Below the pieces are notes generated by a model. The model had not been told where the DNA came from. It saw only the letters and a program-made list of their open reading frames with translations, and ran no database searches. A stretch of DNA of 42,445 nt from Bacteroidales bacterium (GTDB lineage: Bacteria > Bacteroidota > Bacteroidia > Bacteroidales > P3), in NCBI GenBank assembly GCA_017647785.1, contig JAGCJW010000014.1, positions 1 to 42,445 on the forward strand, given 5' to 3'. This document shows, in pieces, positions 15,008-23,840 of this stretch. Each line of letters begins with the position of its first letter. Position 1 is the first letter of the stretch. The position numbers and the translations under genes were made by a program.

Positions 15008-17464
15008 TTAGTCGTTCAAATTGTTTGATGGATAAAGGCTTTCCCAGAATGATTTGTCGTTTTTCAAATATTTGTCAAACCATGCGTAGATTGAGTTGTT
15101 CCATTCTAATCGTTTTTCGTAATCTACTATTCCGTGGTCTTCTCCTTTAACGCTTATAAAGGCTACATCTTTTCCTAATAGGCGTAGTGCGTTGTACATT
15201 TGTATGCTTTCTCCTATTGGAACATTGGTGTCTGATGAGCCGTGTAATAATAGAAGTGGTGTTGTTATCTTATCGGCTGCGAAAAGTGGAGAGTGTTTTG
15301 TGTAAAGGTCAGGATTGTTCCATGGATATGAGTGTGCTGCGGCTGCTGTTGAGTAAGAGTATCCCCAATAGCCTTCTCCCCAATATGATGTTATGTTTGA
15401 GATTCCTGCATGTGAGATTGCACAAGCGAATATGTCGCTTTTTGTTACTAATAGTTGTGTCATAAATCCTCCATAGCTTGCTCCCATACAGCCTATCTTT
15501 GTTGCATCAACAAAGCTGTGTTCTTTGCAGAATAGTTTTACTCCTTCTATGATTTCATCTGCTGTTCTTTCGCCCCAAGCGTTTACGTGGCGTGCTGCAA
15601 ATTCTTGTCCGTAGCCTATTGTTCCTGATGGGTTAAGTACATATACTACATAGCCTCTTGCTGTGTAAAGATATGGAGAGTAACGCCAAGCGAAAGCTCT
15701 ATCGGTTGGTGTTGTACCTGCGTAATAGTAAACAATCATTGGATATTGTTTTGTAGAGTCAAAGTCAGCAGGTAAATAATATCTTCCTTCTATTGTAGTC
15801 TTTTTGTAATCGAAGTTCCAAATGTGCATTTCTCCTAATTCCATTTGTGCATATTCTGCTTCTTTTGGGAATTGTAGTTGTTTGCTTGCAGAAAAGTCGT
15901 ATGCGAACAGACGTTGTGGTTTGTTGTAGTTTTCTCCTATATACATTGCTTTTGTGCCTTCTTTGTTTAGTGAGAAAGAAGAAATCATATCGCAAGGTAA
16001 GTCTATCTTTTTAATTTCGTTTGTTGTAAGGTTCATACAATAAACATTGATAGAGTCTTTGTCTGTTGTTGTCATATAGAGTTTATCCCCTATTATTTCG
16101 TATGAGTTTAAAGATGGGTTAAAGTCTTTTAAAATTGGATTTAAACTTTTGTCTGCTCTGTTCATCACAACTAATGTGTAGTGATACATATTTGCGATTT
16201 GTTTTTTGCCAATCTTTGCTGCAACTGAGTTAAATCCTTCGGCAGAGGTCATAAATATTAGTTTATCATCTCCTAAATACTCAACTCCAAAAGCAAACTT
16301 ATCTTCGCATATTAGTTCTGTTTGCATTGTGTTTAAGTCCATTTCATAGAATTTCTTGTATCCGAAAGGACGTTCTGTGTATTTGTCGTATGAAACTGCA
16401 AATAAGATTTTGTCTGATGTGGAATTAACATCGCATAAATAAACATTATGAGAAGAGAATGTAAGTCTTTGAAGTGATGCTGTGCCTAAACGATATAGCC
16501 AAAGATTTGTACGATTTCTCCAATTTTTATCAGAACGGTCCTCTGGTGATTGTAGAAGTTCTACATCTTTTTTCTTTGCATCAAATTTATCTGATACTGT
16601 TATGATAAATCCTTGTTCGTTATCAAGGAAACTAATGCTACCACTTGGAATATTTTTTGCGATAACGCTTGTAGATAAGTCCTTTGGATTGAAAACAAGC
16701 AATGAGTTTTCTCCGTTTATCTTTTCAGTATAGTAAAGCATTTCGCTTTCTGGCAACCATGCTACACCATAATTCTTTTCACTTGCAAAGATTAGTTTAT
16801 GTTCTTTTGTGTATAATTCCCATTTCCAATTATTTTTACCTTTATTGTCGGTTTCTCTGCTTTTCAATACATAGAAATTACCTTTTGGAGAAAGGCTTAC
16901 ACTATTAAGGGTTTTGCCTTGAAGCATTGTTTCTAAATCCAAAGGTGTTTTCATTGAGAAATCTCCAAGCAATGCTTCACCTTCAACCTCTATTTTAAGT
17001 TGAGAGTTTTCTCTTACTAAAAGATTTAAAAATATGTCTTTGATTCCTTGATTGTAGTCTAAGGAAATTTTAATTGTATCTAAGACTTCTTCATTTTTTT
17101 CTTTGCTTTTTTCTACAAAGTCTGCTTTAAAAGCACAGTTGCTTATAACTTTGAAAGTTAGCTTTTCTTTTTTATCGGTTTTTACTCTAAACCCAAGCGA
17201 TACGACATAGTCTTTGTCTTGCTTTGCAAAGTTTAAATATCCGTTTTCATCAACTGAGGTTTTCACTGCCTTGCTTTCATCTGCTGATAAGCATTTGAAA
17301 TCTGTTAAAAGATTGAATGCTTTTCCGTTATTGTCAAGACTGTCTATCATAAATGGCTTTTGTATTTCAGCCGTTGAGAGTAGTGAATAATTTTCTACTA
17401 CTTTTTGTGCAGATAAAGAGAATGTGAAACATACTGCACACAATAAAGTTAATATTCTTTTCAT
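15008..17464 (-). CDS. S9 family peptidase (prolyl oligopeptidase/DPP-like), exported
   Basis: An 818-residue serine peptidase. A signal peptide (MKRILTLLCAVCFTFSLSAQ, residues 1-20) directs it to the periplasm. A long beta-propeller-like region is followed by an alpha/beta hydrolase domain from about residue 560. The catalytic triad is visible as S663 in GASYGG, D745 in HGSSD and H777 in GEDHG. Such enzymes remove dipeptides or cleave after proline in oligopeptides, consistent with peptide feeding by an amino-acid fermenter. I placed the start at 17464: 34 further in-frame residues upstream are not signal-like, and they would cover the TATCTTTG box at 17487-17494 (minus). Its exact specificity is not predictable. 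Confidence 0.92.
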   Translation of the reverse strand: MKRILTLLCAVCFTFSLSAQKVVENYSLLSTAEIQKPFMIDSLDNNGKAFNLLTDFKCLSADESKAVKTSVDENGYLNFAKQDKDYVVSLGFRVKTDKKEKLTFKVISNCAFKADFVEKSKEKNEEVLDTIKISLDYNQGIKDIFLNLLVRENSQLKIEVEGEALLGDFSMKTPLDLETMLQGKTLNSVSLSPKGNFYVLKSRETDNKGKNNWKWELYTKEHKLIFASEKNYGVAWLPESEMLYYTEKINGENSLLVFNPKDLSTSVIAKNIPSGSISFLDNEQGFIITVSDKFDAKKKDVELLQSPEDRSDKNWRNRTNLWLYRLGTASLQRLTFSSHNVYLCDVNSTSDKILFAVSYDKYTERPFGYKKFYEMDLNTMQTELICEDKFAFGVEYLGDDKLIFMTSAEGFNSVAAKIGKKQIANMYHYTLVVMNRADKSLNPILKDFNPSLNSYEIIGDKLYMTTTDKDSINVYCMNLTTNEIKKIDLPCDMISSFSLNKEGTKAMYIGENYNKPQRLFAYDFSASKQLQFPKEAEYAQMELGEMHIWNFDYKKTTIEGRYYLPADFDSTKQYPMIVYYYAGTTPTDRAFAWRYSPYLYTARGYVVYVLNPSGTIGYGQEFAARHVNAWGERTADEIIEGVKLFCKEHSFVDATKIGCMGASYGGFMTQLLVTKSDIFACAISHAGISNITSYWGEGYWGYSYSTAAAAHSYPWNNPDLYTKHSPLFAADKITTPLLLLHGSSDTNVPIGESIQMYNALRLLGKDVAFISVKGEDHGIVDYEKRLEWNNSIYAWFDKYLKNDKSFWESLYPSNNLND

Positions 17465-17486
17465 CTTTTTAATATTTTTTAAGGTG

Positions 17487-17494
17487 CAAAGATA
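17487..17494 (-). promoter_or_regulatory. -7 box for the S9 peptidase gene
   Basis: Reads TATCTTTG on the minus strand, 22 bp before the start at 17464. No -33 TTTG is seen. It shares a 77-bp intergenic region with the divergent guaD gene. Confidence 0.5.
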
Positions 17495-17541
17495 AGAAAA
17501 ATAACAATAGAACGTTTTTATCTTTATAAAATGAGAGTAAT

Positions 17542-18009
17542 ATGAAACACGAATTTTTCTTAACAAAGGCTATTGAAAAAGCCATGGAGAATATAGAAAA
17601 CGGTGGCGGACCTTTTGGAGCTGTTATTGTGAAAGAGGGAGAAATTATCGCAACATGTGGAAACAGCGTAACTATTGACAACGACCCAACAGCTCACGCA
17701 GAGGTTAATTGCATAAGAGAGGCTTGCAAAGTTTTAAATACATTTGATTTAAGCGATTGTGTGATTTATTCTTCTTGCGAACCTTGTCCTATGTGCCTTT
17801 CTGCAATCTATTGGGCAAGGATTCAGCACATTTATTACGCCGCTACAAGAAAAGATGCAGCACTTGCAGGCTTTGACGACCAACATATATATGACGAAAT
17901 ACCATTAAAAGAAGAAGACCGTAGCCTTCCAATAGAGAAAGTAACACATACACTCTCCGTTTTACCATTTGACAAATGGCGAAACAAGGAAGACAAAACA
18001 GAGTATTAG
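17542..18009 (+). CDS. guaD: Guanine deaminase
   Basis: A 155-residue cytidine-deaminase-fold enzyme that converts guanine to xanthine and ammonia. The zinc site is H52 with catalytic E54 in HAE, plus C82 and C85 in CEPCPMC. The spacing, the opening GGGPFGAVIVKEGEII and the C-terminal FDKWRNKED strongly resemble the Bacillus guanine deaminase, including the family-typical C-terminal tail ending EY. It is divergent from the S9 peptidase and converges on the RhuM-like gene. tRNA adenosine deaminase (TadA) is the main alternative, but the length, GFDD segment and C-terminal tail favour GuaD. Confidence 0.9.
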   Translation: MKHEFFLTKAIEKAMENIENGGGPFGAVIVKEGEIIATCGNSVTIDNDPTAHAEVNCIREACKVLNTFDLSDCVIYSSCEPCPMCLSAIYWARIQHIYYAATRKDAALAGFDDQHIYDEIPLKEEDRSLPIEKVTHTLSVLPFDKWRNKEDKTEY

Positions 18010-18018
18010 AATACAATA

Positions 18019-19017
18019 TTAAGACTCTTTTATTCTTTTTATATTCTCCTCCAATTCTGCTAAATCATCTTTATCGGCTTGTTGTGCAGCATAGAGTTTT
18101 CTTCTATTATTAAACTCTTCATACACTGCATCAACTATTTCTTCCATTTGTTTATTGGAAATAGAGCCTGCGTTTTTGAGTACATCTTTATTTTGAAAGT
18201 TAAGAAGTGCATCTACATTATCTCGCCAATAGTTAAGGGTTAAATCTTTTCGTTCTTTCACCCTTAATTCTGCTGAATCAAGAAACAAAATAGTCAATCG
18301 ATTAAGCATGTCTATTTCATCATTTAAAAGATAATTCTTTGCTGTGTATATATCTTGCTTACGAACAACATTTCCTTTCCAAGAAGTCAATGCCATATTT
18401 GCTTGCGAAGCATCGGCACGACTAACAATAAGTTCAGCTGCTGTTTTATGAGTAACGGCATAGAGGAGTTTGTTTTGAGTTTCTGCAAAAAACATTTGAG
18501 TTGCTTTATCGCTTTTATCGTAATCACTACTTAAAGACAACAAATCTCTAACCTTTTGATAGAAACGCTTTTCGCTTGCACGAATATCTCTAATACGTTC
18601 TAATAATTCATCAAAATAATCAGGTCTGCCATCAGGATTTTTTAATCTTTCATCATCAATTAAAAATCCTTTTACCATATATTCCTTTAAATTACGATTT
18701 GCCCATATACGAAATTGCGTACCACGTTTGCTCCTAACCCTAAAACCAATAGCCAAAATCATATCAAGTGAATAAAAAGTAACATTATAATTTTTACCAT
18801 CGGAGGCAGTTGTTAAGTAATTCTTAATAACTGATTCTTCAACTAACTCTCCTTCTTTCAATACATTAGATATGTGCATACTAATATTAGGTATAGAGGT
18901 GTCAAAAAGTTCTGCTATTTGGTTTTGATTCATCCAAATATTACCATCCTTTGCGTATAAAACAACTTTTGCTTTACCATCATCGGTGGTGTATATTATG
19001 ATATTACTTTCTTGCAT
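18019..19017 (-). CDS. RhuM family protein
   Basis: A 332-residue protein of the RhuM family (named after a Salmonella pathogenicity-island gene). It has the N-terminal IWMNQNQIAELFDTSIPNIS helix-turn-helix-like segment (about residues 25-44), then FYSLDMILAIGFRVRSKRG and FRIWANRNLKEYMVKG, which are family hallmarks. These suggest DNA binding, but the molecular function is not known; relatives also travel with phages and islands. I used the ATG at 19017, since the earlier in-frame start at 19050 would include the TATCTTTG -7 box at 19040-19047 and overlap the hairpin at 19050-19087. No virulence role should be read into the name. Confidence 0.85.
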   Translation of the reverse strand: MQESNIIIYTTDDGKAKVVLYAKDGNIWMNQNQIAELFDTSIPNISMHISNVLKEGELVEESVIKNYLTTASDGKNYNVTFYSLDMILAIGFRVRSKRGTQFRIWANRNLKEYMVKGFLIDDERLKNPDGRPDYFDELLERIRDIRASEKRFYQKVRDLLSLSSDYDKSDKATQMFFAETQNKLLYAVTHKTAAELIVSRADASQANMALTSWKGNVVRKQDIYTAKNYLLNDEIDMLNRLTILFLDSAELRVKERKDLTLNYWRDNVDALLNFQNKDVLKNAGSISNKQMEEIVDAVYEEFNNRRKLYAAQQADKDDLAELEENIKRIKES

Positions 19018-19039
19018 ATTAGATTTCCTTATTTTTTCG

Positions 19040-19047
19040 CAAAGATA
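19040..19047 (-). promoter_or_regulatory. -7 box for the RhuM-like gene
   Basis: Reads TATCTTTG on the minus strand, 22 bp before the start at 19017. The terminator of the upstream gene occupies the region where a -33 box would be. Confidence 0.45.
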
Positions 19048-19049
19048 CA

Positions 19050-19087
19050 AAAAAGGCTCTCAACTATATATTATTGAGAGCCTTTTT
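19050..19087 (-). terminator. Terminator of the beta-barrel gene
   Basis: AAAAAGGCTCTCAA at 19050-19063 pairs with TTGAGAGCCTTTTT at 19074-19087 across a 10-nt loop. The T-run lies on the minus-strand side, ending transcription of the gene at 19111-19728. Confidence 0.9.
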
Positions 19088-19110
19088 GATTATTTATTAT
19101 TTTTTCTTTC

Positions 19111-19728
19111 TTAGAATGTGAATCCTACTCCTAACATTAAGTTTTGATTCATTGTTTCGTCATCTTCGTAAACAAATACATTTGTTAAACCGAAGTTATA
19201 TCTTGCATAAATATTTACATTACTTGCAACATTTAATTTTAATCCTGCTGCTAAGCCAAAATCAAACATATTGTAATCATCAGATTCAAAAGTGTAATCA
19301 CTTTCTGTTTCTGTATTAACAAGGCCTTGTGTTGTTACTACATTATGTGAAGACATTCCTAAATTAAATCCAAATTGTGGACCTGCTTCTATTGTAATCA
19401 TTTTAATAGGAGAGAATTGTAACATAATAGGAACAATTACATTGTGTGAAGTAAGAGTTGTTTTAGAAGATATTGTTTGATTCAATATCTCATTTACATC
19501 TTTTTCAACTCCTCCTTGCATAGAATACAACACTTCTGGTTGAATAGAGAACATTGGGTGTAATTTTACTTGAGCGTAAATACCAGCGTGAAATCCTGGT
19601 GTCATAGTTTCTACCGCTTCAGTAACTCTTGAAAGGTTTAAACCTGCTTTTGCTCCAAATTTAACTTGAGCTTGAGATGTTAAAGATAACATCAAAACTG
19701 CCGCTAAGGCAAAAAATACTTTTTTCAT
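19111..19728 (-). CDS. Small outer-membrane beta-barrel protein
   Basis: About 205 residues with a signal peptide (MKKVFFALAAVLMLSLTSQAQ) and an alternating-hydrophobic pattern ending MLGVGFTF, a terminal aromatic typical of outer-membrane barrels. KFGAKAGLNLSRV at the mature N-terminus is common in the Bacteroidota porin-like barrel family, probably of eight strands. There are two possible starts (19734 and 19728); I prefer the second because MKK begins the signal. It lies 38 bp after comB, so it may be the last gene of the envelope operon, followed by a strong terminator. Its role is unknown. Confidence 0.85.
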   Translation of the reverse strand: MKKVFFALAAVLMLSLTSQAQVKFGAKAGLNLSRVTEAVETMTPGFHAGIYAQVKLHPMFSIQPEVLYSMQGGVEKDVNEILNQTISSKTTLTSHNVIVPIMLQFSPIKMITIEAGPQFGFNLGMSSHNVVTTQGLVNTETESDYTFESDDYNMFDFGLAAGLKLNVASNVNIYARYNFGLTNVFVYEDDETMNQNLMLGVGFTF

Positions 19729-19766
19729 AGTCATTTTGTTTTTTAGTTAATACATACTTAACGATA

Positions 19767-20489
19767 TTACTTAACATTTATTATTTTATTTTGTTCAAAA
19801 AGCGGTATTACATCACAAGTGTTTAACATAAAGGTGTAATCAAACACGTCGTCCATCTTATGCTTTCTTAAACGATGAATATGCGATGCTTTTTCCATAT
19901 ATTCTCTCAAATTGTCTTTGCTTGCTCTCCATAGCTCTAAGACACACTGAGTAGAATCGTTCTTATTTTCAAAATTATCAGCCTTTAAAATTTCCTCTGC
20001 CAAAGCTCCTGCAAACACTGCGTCTTCTAATGCAAATGTATTATTCCAACCAGAGCACAAGATTTGCACATCTCTGTCTTGTTTAATCAAATATTCTGCC
20101 AAAGCAGAGAGATTGCAAAAGCTTCCTATAAGAATTTGATGTGGATTACTTGTTTGAGTTAGGCAAATAGCAACTGTTCCATTTGTTGTAGAGTGTACTA
20201 TTTCGTTTCCTTCAACTCTTTCTTTTGTAAACTCCAAAGCAGAATTTCCCCAATCGGCAAATGGAAATGTATCTTCTATTCTTTCGCCTGCTACAAGGTA
20301 TCCTTTATCTTTATATGCCTTTGCTTCTTCTATTGTGCGAACAGGAATTAGTGCTTTTGCTCCATTGGCAAGTGCTGTGCAGATTGAGGTTGTTGCTCTA
20401 AGAATATCTACTACTACAACATTGTGTTCTCCATTCATTTTGCGAAATGGATAAAGTGCAGGGGTAAGTATAGTTTCTATTTTGTTCAT
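19767..20489 (-). CDS. comB: ComB-like 2-phosphosulfolactate phosphatase
   Basis: A 240-residue protein of the ComB family, which in coenzyme M biosynthesis hydrolyses 2-phosphosulfolactate to sulfolactate. Family motifs include VVVDILRATTSICTAL (about residues 25-40), LVAGERIEDTFPFADWGNSA (69-88) and HSTTNGTVAI. Bacteria with this gene usually do not make coenzyme M, so the real substrate may be another phosphorylated acid or a sulfonate-lipid precursor. No other coenzyme M gene is in the window. It follows the type IX-secreted protein by 18 bp and is probably cotranscribed with it. Confidence 0.85.
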   Translation of the reverse strand: MNKIETILTPALYPFRKMNGEHNVVVVDILRATTSICTALANGAKALIPVRTIEEAKAYKDKGYLVAGERIEDTFPFADWGNSALEFTKERVEGNEIVHSTTNGTVAICLTQTSNPHQILIGSFCNLSALAEYLIKQDRDVQILCSGWNNTFALEDAVFAGALAEEILKADNFENKNDSTQCVLELWRASKDNLREYMEKASHIHRLRKHKMDDVFDYTFMLNTCDVIPLFEQNKIINVK

Positions 20490-20507
20490 GATTTTTCTTA
20501 TTTCTTT

Positions 20508-22526
20508 TTATTCTACGAGTGCTAAAGTTCCTTTTTTCACAACTTTTTCGCCATCTGAATTTACAAATTCTATTATGTATATATATGTATTAGGGTGACA
20601 GTATTCTCCTTTAAAGGTTCCGTCCCAACCTATTTCAGTATCGCGACTTTCAAATATCAATGCACCTTGTCTATTGTAAATTCTCATTGAATATGTTCCT
20701 TGCTTAACGAAATAGCATGTAGGTTTAAATATTTCGTTATTACCTTCGGCTGCACGAGGTGTGAAAGCATTTGGAATAAATATTACGGTTTCTCTTTTTA
20801 TGCTTGCTCTTGTAGAAAGGGCTGTTTGAACCTTTCCATCATTTCCTGCTCCACCTTCCACAGCTCTTACATAATAATTTGTTTTATCAGAAGCCGTAAT
20901 CACATCTCCCATAAAGTCTGTAAAAGATGAAGAACCTGATGTACCACAAAGAATAGGTGCTGGTTCCGATTCAGGTTGGCGATAAATTTCATAAACCCCT
21001 ACTCCATTATCCCAAGAATTGTAAGCATTCCATGAAAGAGCATTGGTATTTCTATCAACTTCTGTTAATTCTAAACGCATAATTGAAGCAGGTCTTGAGG
21101 CTTTGTAAACAAGATTGCAAGCATCTGGTGCTTCAAATATATAAGAATAGTCATTTTTATTATTCTCCAAGGAAATATTATCCACATATTGCACTGTGTT
21201 ATCTCCTGTGTAAGCAATATTTGCTATAACTCTGTATTCTCCTCCATTCTCTGCTCTTTTCAAACGATATTTATTAACTACTATACTTGCATCTACGAAA
21301 AATTCTAATTCAACCCCTTGATTTTTATCTTTAACAGATACTTTTCTTATTTCAACAAATTCAGGTTGTTGTGCAGAAGAGATTGTTAAAGTCTTGGCAT
21401 TTGAAGATGAATTTATGTTATTGTTTCCAACTGCTACAACATAAAATGAATAATTAGGAATTGTAGCATCTATTGTTAATTGATAATTCAAAGATTGAGT
21501 ATTTCCTGCTAAAGTAAAAGCAGAAGTACCTTCTTGTTTATAGATTTCGTATCGTTGAACATCAAATCCCTCATATTCATTCCAAGATAGATTTACCTTA
21601 TCACTACAATTTTCTCTTTGTATATCAAGAACCATATTTGAATGTCTGTCTGTACGAAGCGAAGTATTGAAACAAGTATCAAAAGCCATAATAGCTAATG
21701 AGTTTACTTGCTCTGTCGAACATTGAGAACAAGTATAAGAAGATGCGTCCGAACCCCAAATTGTATCTAAAGCAACACAAGGATTTCCGCTACAAACTAC
21801 ATAACCTAAAACATCATCTGAGGTTGAAGGAATCCACTCTAGAAAGATTTGTTGTGAGTTTTGATTTACGCTTATGCGTTGCAAAGTTGGCATATTAGGA
21901 ATTTCGCTATCTCCTATTACATGTAAAACTTGGTTTGAACGAGAAACACAACCATTATCGTTCTCTAATTCTATTTTATATAAGACTGAGTCGGAACAAA
22001 TAATAGGTAAATTATCTGTGTAAGTCCTTTGAGTTTGTGAGGCTAATAATTGCCAATCCGTATCTTGACGTTTTAGTTTTCTATAAATCTTATATGGTTT
22101 GTTTTCGCTACCTTCTGGAATATCGCTACCCATTGAAGTCCAAGAAAGAGAAGCTGTATTATCGTTGTTTAATGTTGAAGTAAGAAAAATGGTCCTTATA
22201 TATCCAAAAGGACGCATATTCTCTCCAAAATCGGCAGTAACTAAATAGCGAATTTGTTCAAAATTGGCATTTCTTACATTATCAGTATAAGAACTTTGAT
22301 TAATATCTGTTGTTTCCCCTACTCTTGAATAAGCATTCTCCACATCTGAAAAGGCAGATATAACGTATTCCACAAAACCTGCGCCTTCTACAGTCTCGTA
22401 ATAAAGAGTTGTGCTACCATCTTCATTGACTTGAGCACAATATACACTAATTGTATTTTGGCTCTTAGCAAAACTTCCTAATAATACAAAGGAAGAAAAC
22501 AATAATATTGAGAGTATATTTTTCAT
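20508..22526 (-). CDS. Type IX-secreted protein with type B (gliding-type) C-terminal domain
   Basis: 672 residues. A signal peptide is followed by several fibronectin-III-like beta domains (for example SLSWTSMGSD, FLEWIPSTSDD, NLSWNEYEGFD and ALSWNAYNSWD). The last 85 residues form the gliding-motility-associated C-terminal domain: IFIPNAFTPRAAEGNNEIFKP, MRIYNRQGALIFES, GWDGTFKGEYCHPNTYIYII and a final KGTLALVE. This domain is the type IX secretion sorting signal of type B, so the protein should cross or anchor to the outer membrane. It starts one base after the M16-like gene, in the TonB-receptor operon. The function of the adhesin-like body is unknown. Confidence 0.92.
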   Translation of the reverse strand: MKNILSILLFSSFVLLGSFAKSQNTISVYCAQVNEDGSTTLYYETVEGAGFVEYVISAFSDVENAYSRVGETTDINQSSYTDNVRNANFEQIRYLVTADFGENMRPFGYIRTIFLTSTLNNDNTASLSWTSMGSDIPEGSENKPYKIYRKLKRQDTDWQLLASQTQRTYTDNLPIICSDSVLYKIELENDNGCVSRSNQVLHVIGDSEIPNMPTLQRISVNQNSQQIFLEWIPSTSDDVLGYVVCSGNPCVALDTIWGSDASSYTCSQCSTEQVNSLAIMAFDTCFNTSLRTDRHSNMVLDIQRENCSDKVNLSWNEYEGFDVQRYEIYKQEGTSAFTLAGNTQSLNYQLTIDATIPNYSFYVVAVGNNNINSSSNAKTLTISSAQQPEFVEIRKVSVKDKNQGVELEFFVDASIVVNKYRLKRAENGGEYRVIANIAYTGDNTVQYVDNISLENNKNDYSYIFEAPDACNLVYKASRPASIMRLELTEVDRNTNALSWNAYNSWDNGVGVYEIYRQPESEPAPILCGTSGSSSFTDFMGDVITASDKTNYYVRAVEGGAGNDGKVQTALSTRASIKRETVIFIPNAFTPRAAEGNNEIFKPTCYFVKQGTYSMRIYNRQGALIFESRDTEIGWDGTFKGEYCHPNTYIYIIEFVNSDGEKVVKKGTLALVE

Positions 22527-22527
22527 A

Positions 22528-23829
22528 TTACGTAATTATTTTGTCATCACCTGCAATTATTTTTGACATATAACGTAAATCAAGATATTTTTGAGATAAA
22601 TCTCTAATATCTTCAATCGTTATATTCTTTATTGTAAGAAGAAAATCTTTGTAGTAGTCATATTCGTAGCTCATCTTCTTTAAGAAAGAGTACTTATCTG
22701 CTTTATCAAAAGCTCCGTCTAAATTTCTAATGCAATCCCCTATTAAATAATTTTTAACTTGCGACAATTCACTTTCAGGGACCAAGTCATTTTGCAATCT
22801 TATTATTTCTTTTTCTACCTCGTTCAATGATTCCTTTGCTTTGTCAGCCTTTACATCAGCAGAAATAGAAAGAACAGAAGCATATCTATAAGCTGAAAGA
22901 TTAGCAGATATACCATAAGTGTAGCCCTTATCTTCTCTTATATTCATCATAAGACGAGAACCAAAATAGCCTCCAAGCAAACAAACCACAACACTAAACG
23001 GCAAGAAATCCTTATCTCTATGATTTAAACTAACACAACCCATTCTTATACTTGATTGTGCTGCGCCTGATTTATTTATTAGTTTAAAAGTAGCCTCACT
23101 TAAATCCTTTGTAGTGATAGTATAATCTTTCAAATCCAAGTTTTCATTTCTTCCCCACTTTTCTGTCCCGAAGTATTTTTCTATTTGCTTTATGAAATCA
23201 TCTGAATAATTTCCAGAAAGCACTATTTCGCTTTGAGAAGAAGTGTAGAATGTTTTATAAAACTCTCTTACATCTTGAGCAGTCAATTTATCAAAGTCTT
23301 CTTTCTCTCCAAACAATGATAATGAATGTTGCTCTGGAAAGATTGTTCTATAAAAACCTTTGTAGGCCATCATTGCAGTTTTTTGAGCATTTATCTCAAA
23401 ATTTTGTTTTTGTTTAGCAATATAAAGTTCAAACTCTCTATCAGTATAGTTAGCCTCTTTAATAATTTGCTCAATAAGAGGTAAAAGATTTTCTTGATAT
23501 TTCTTTAAGAAATAGAAAACTAAACTTGTAGCATCTCTTTCAGTAACCTTTTCAACGTATGCCGCATAATAATCTAACTTATCTGCAACCTCAATTGCAG
23601 ACATCTTTCCACAACCCTCTGTTATAAGAGAGGAAGCCGATGCAGAGGCGAAAAACTTACTTTGATTTACGCTTCCTGCATTCATAAACATAAACTCCAA
23701 ACGTATTATTTCGGAATCCTTATCATGAAAACAAGACATTTTAATATCATTCCTTAAAGAAATAGTTTCATTAGGCTTGCAAGATAAGTTAATATCAATA
23801 TTTAATAATTGAGGCATTTGGTTTATCAT
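22528..23829 (-). CDS. M16 (pitrilysin) family protein, probably non-catalytic
   Basis: 433 residues with the two-lobed M16 fold. The C-terminal lobe keeps the Arg/Tyr substrate-binding motif (GSRLMMNIREDKGYTYG, about residues 285-301). The N-terminal lobe lacks the zinc motif HxxEH: the expected place reads ASSLITEGCGK, with no histidine. It is therefore likely the non-catalytic partner of an active M16 protease or a pseudo-enzyme, as is common for paired M16 proteins. No catalytic M16 gene is in this window. No signal peptide is obvious. It lies 11 bp after the TonB receptor gene and one base before the type IX-secreted protein gene, so the operon is an envelope unit. Confidence 0.85.
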   Translation of the reverse strand: MINQMPQLLNIDINLSCKPNETISLRNDIKMSCFHDKDSEIIRLEFMFMNAGSVNQSKFFASASASSLITEGCGKMSAIEVADKLDYYAAYVEKVTERDATSLVFYFLKKYQENLLPLIEQIIKEANYTDREFELYIAKQKQNFEINAQKTAMMAYKGFYRTIFPEQHSLSLFGEKEDFDKLTAQDVREFYKTFYTSSQSEIVLSGNYSDDFIKQIEKYFGTEKWGRNENLDLKDYTITTKDLSEATFKLINKSGAAQSSIRMGCVSLNHRDKDFLPFSVVVCLLGGYFGSRLMMNIREDKGYTYGISANLSAYRYASVLSISADVKADKAKESLNEVEKEIIRLQNDLVPESELSQVKNYLIGDCIRNLDGAFDKADKYSFLKKMSYEYDYYKDFLLTIKNITIEDIRDLSQKYLDLRYMSKIIAGDDKIIT

Positions 23830-23840
23830 AAGAAAAGTTA

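Noticed and set aside
13324..19017. Prophage remnant suggested by BRO-N and RhuM-like proteins
   Set aside because: No phage structural, packaging or integrase gene is present and housekeeping genes such as rsmG and guaD lie between them.
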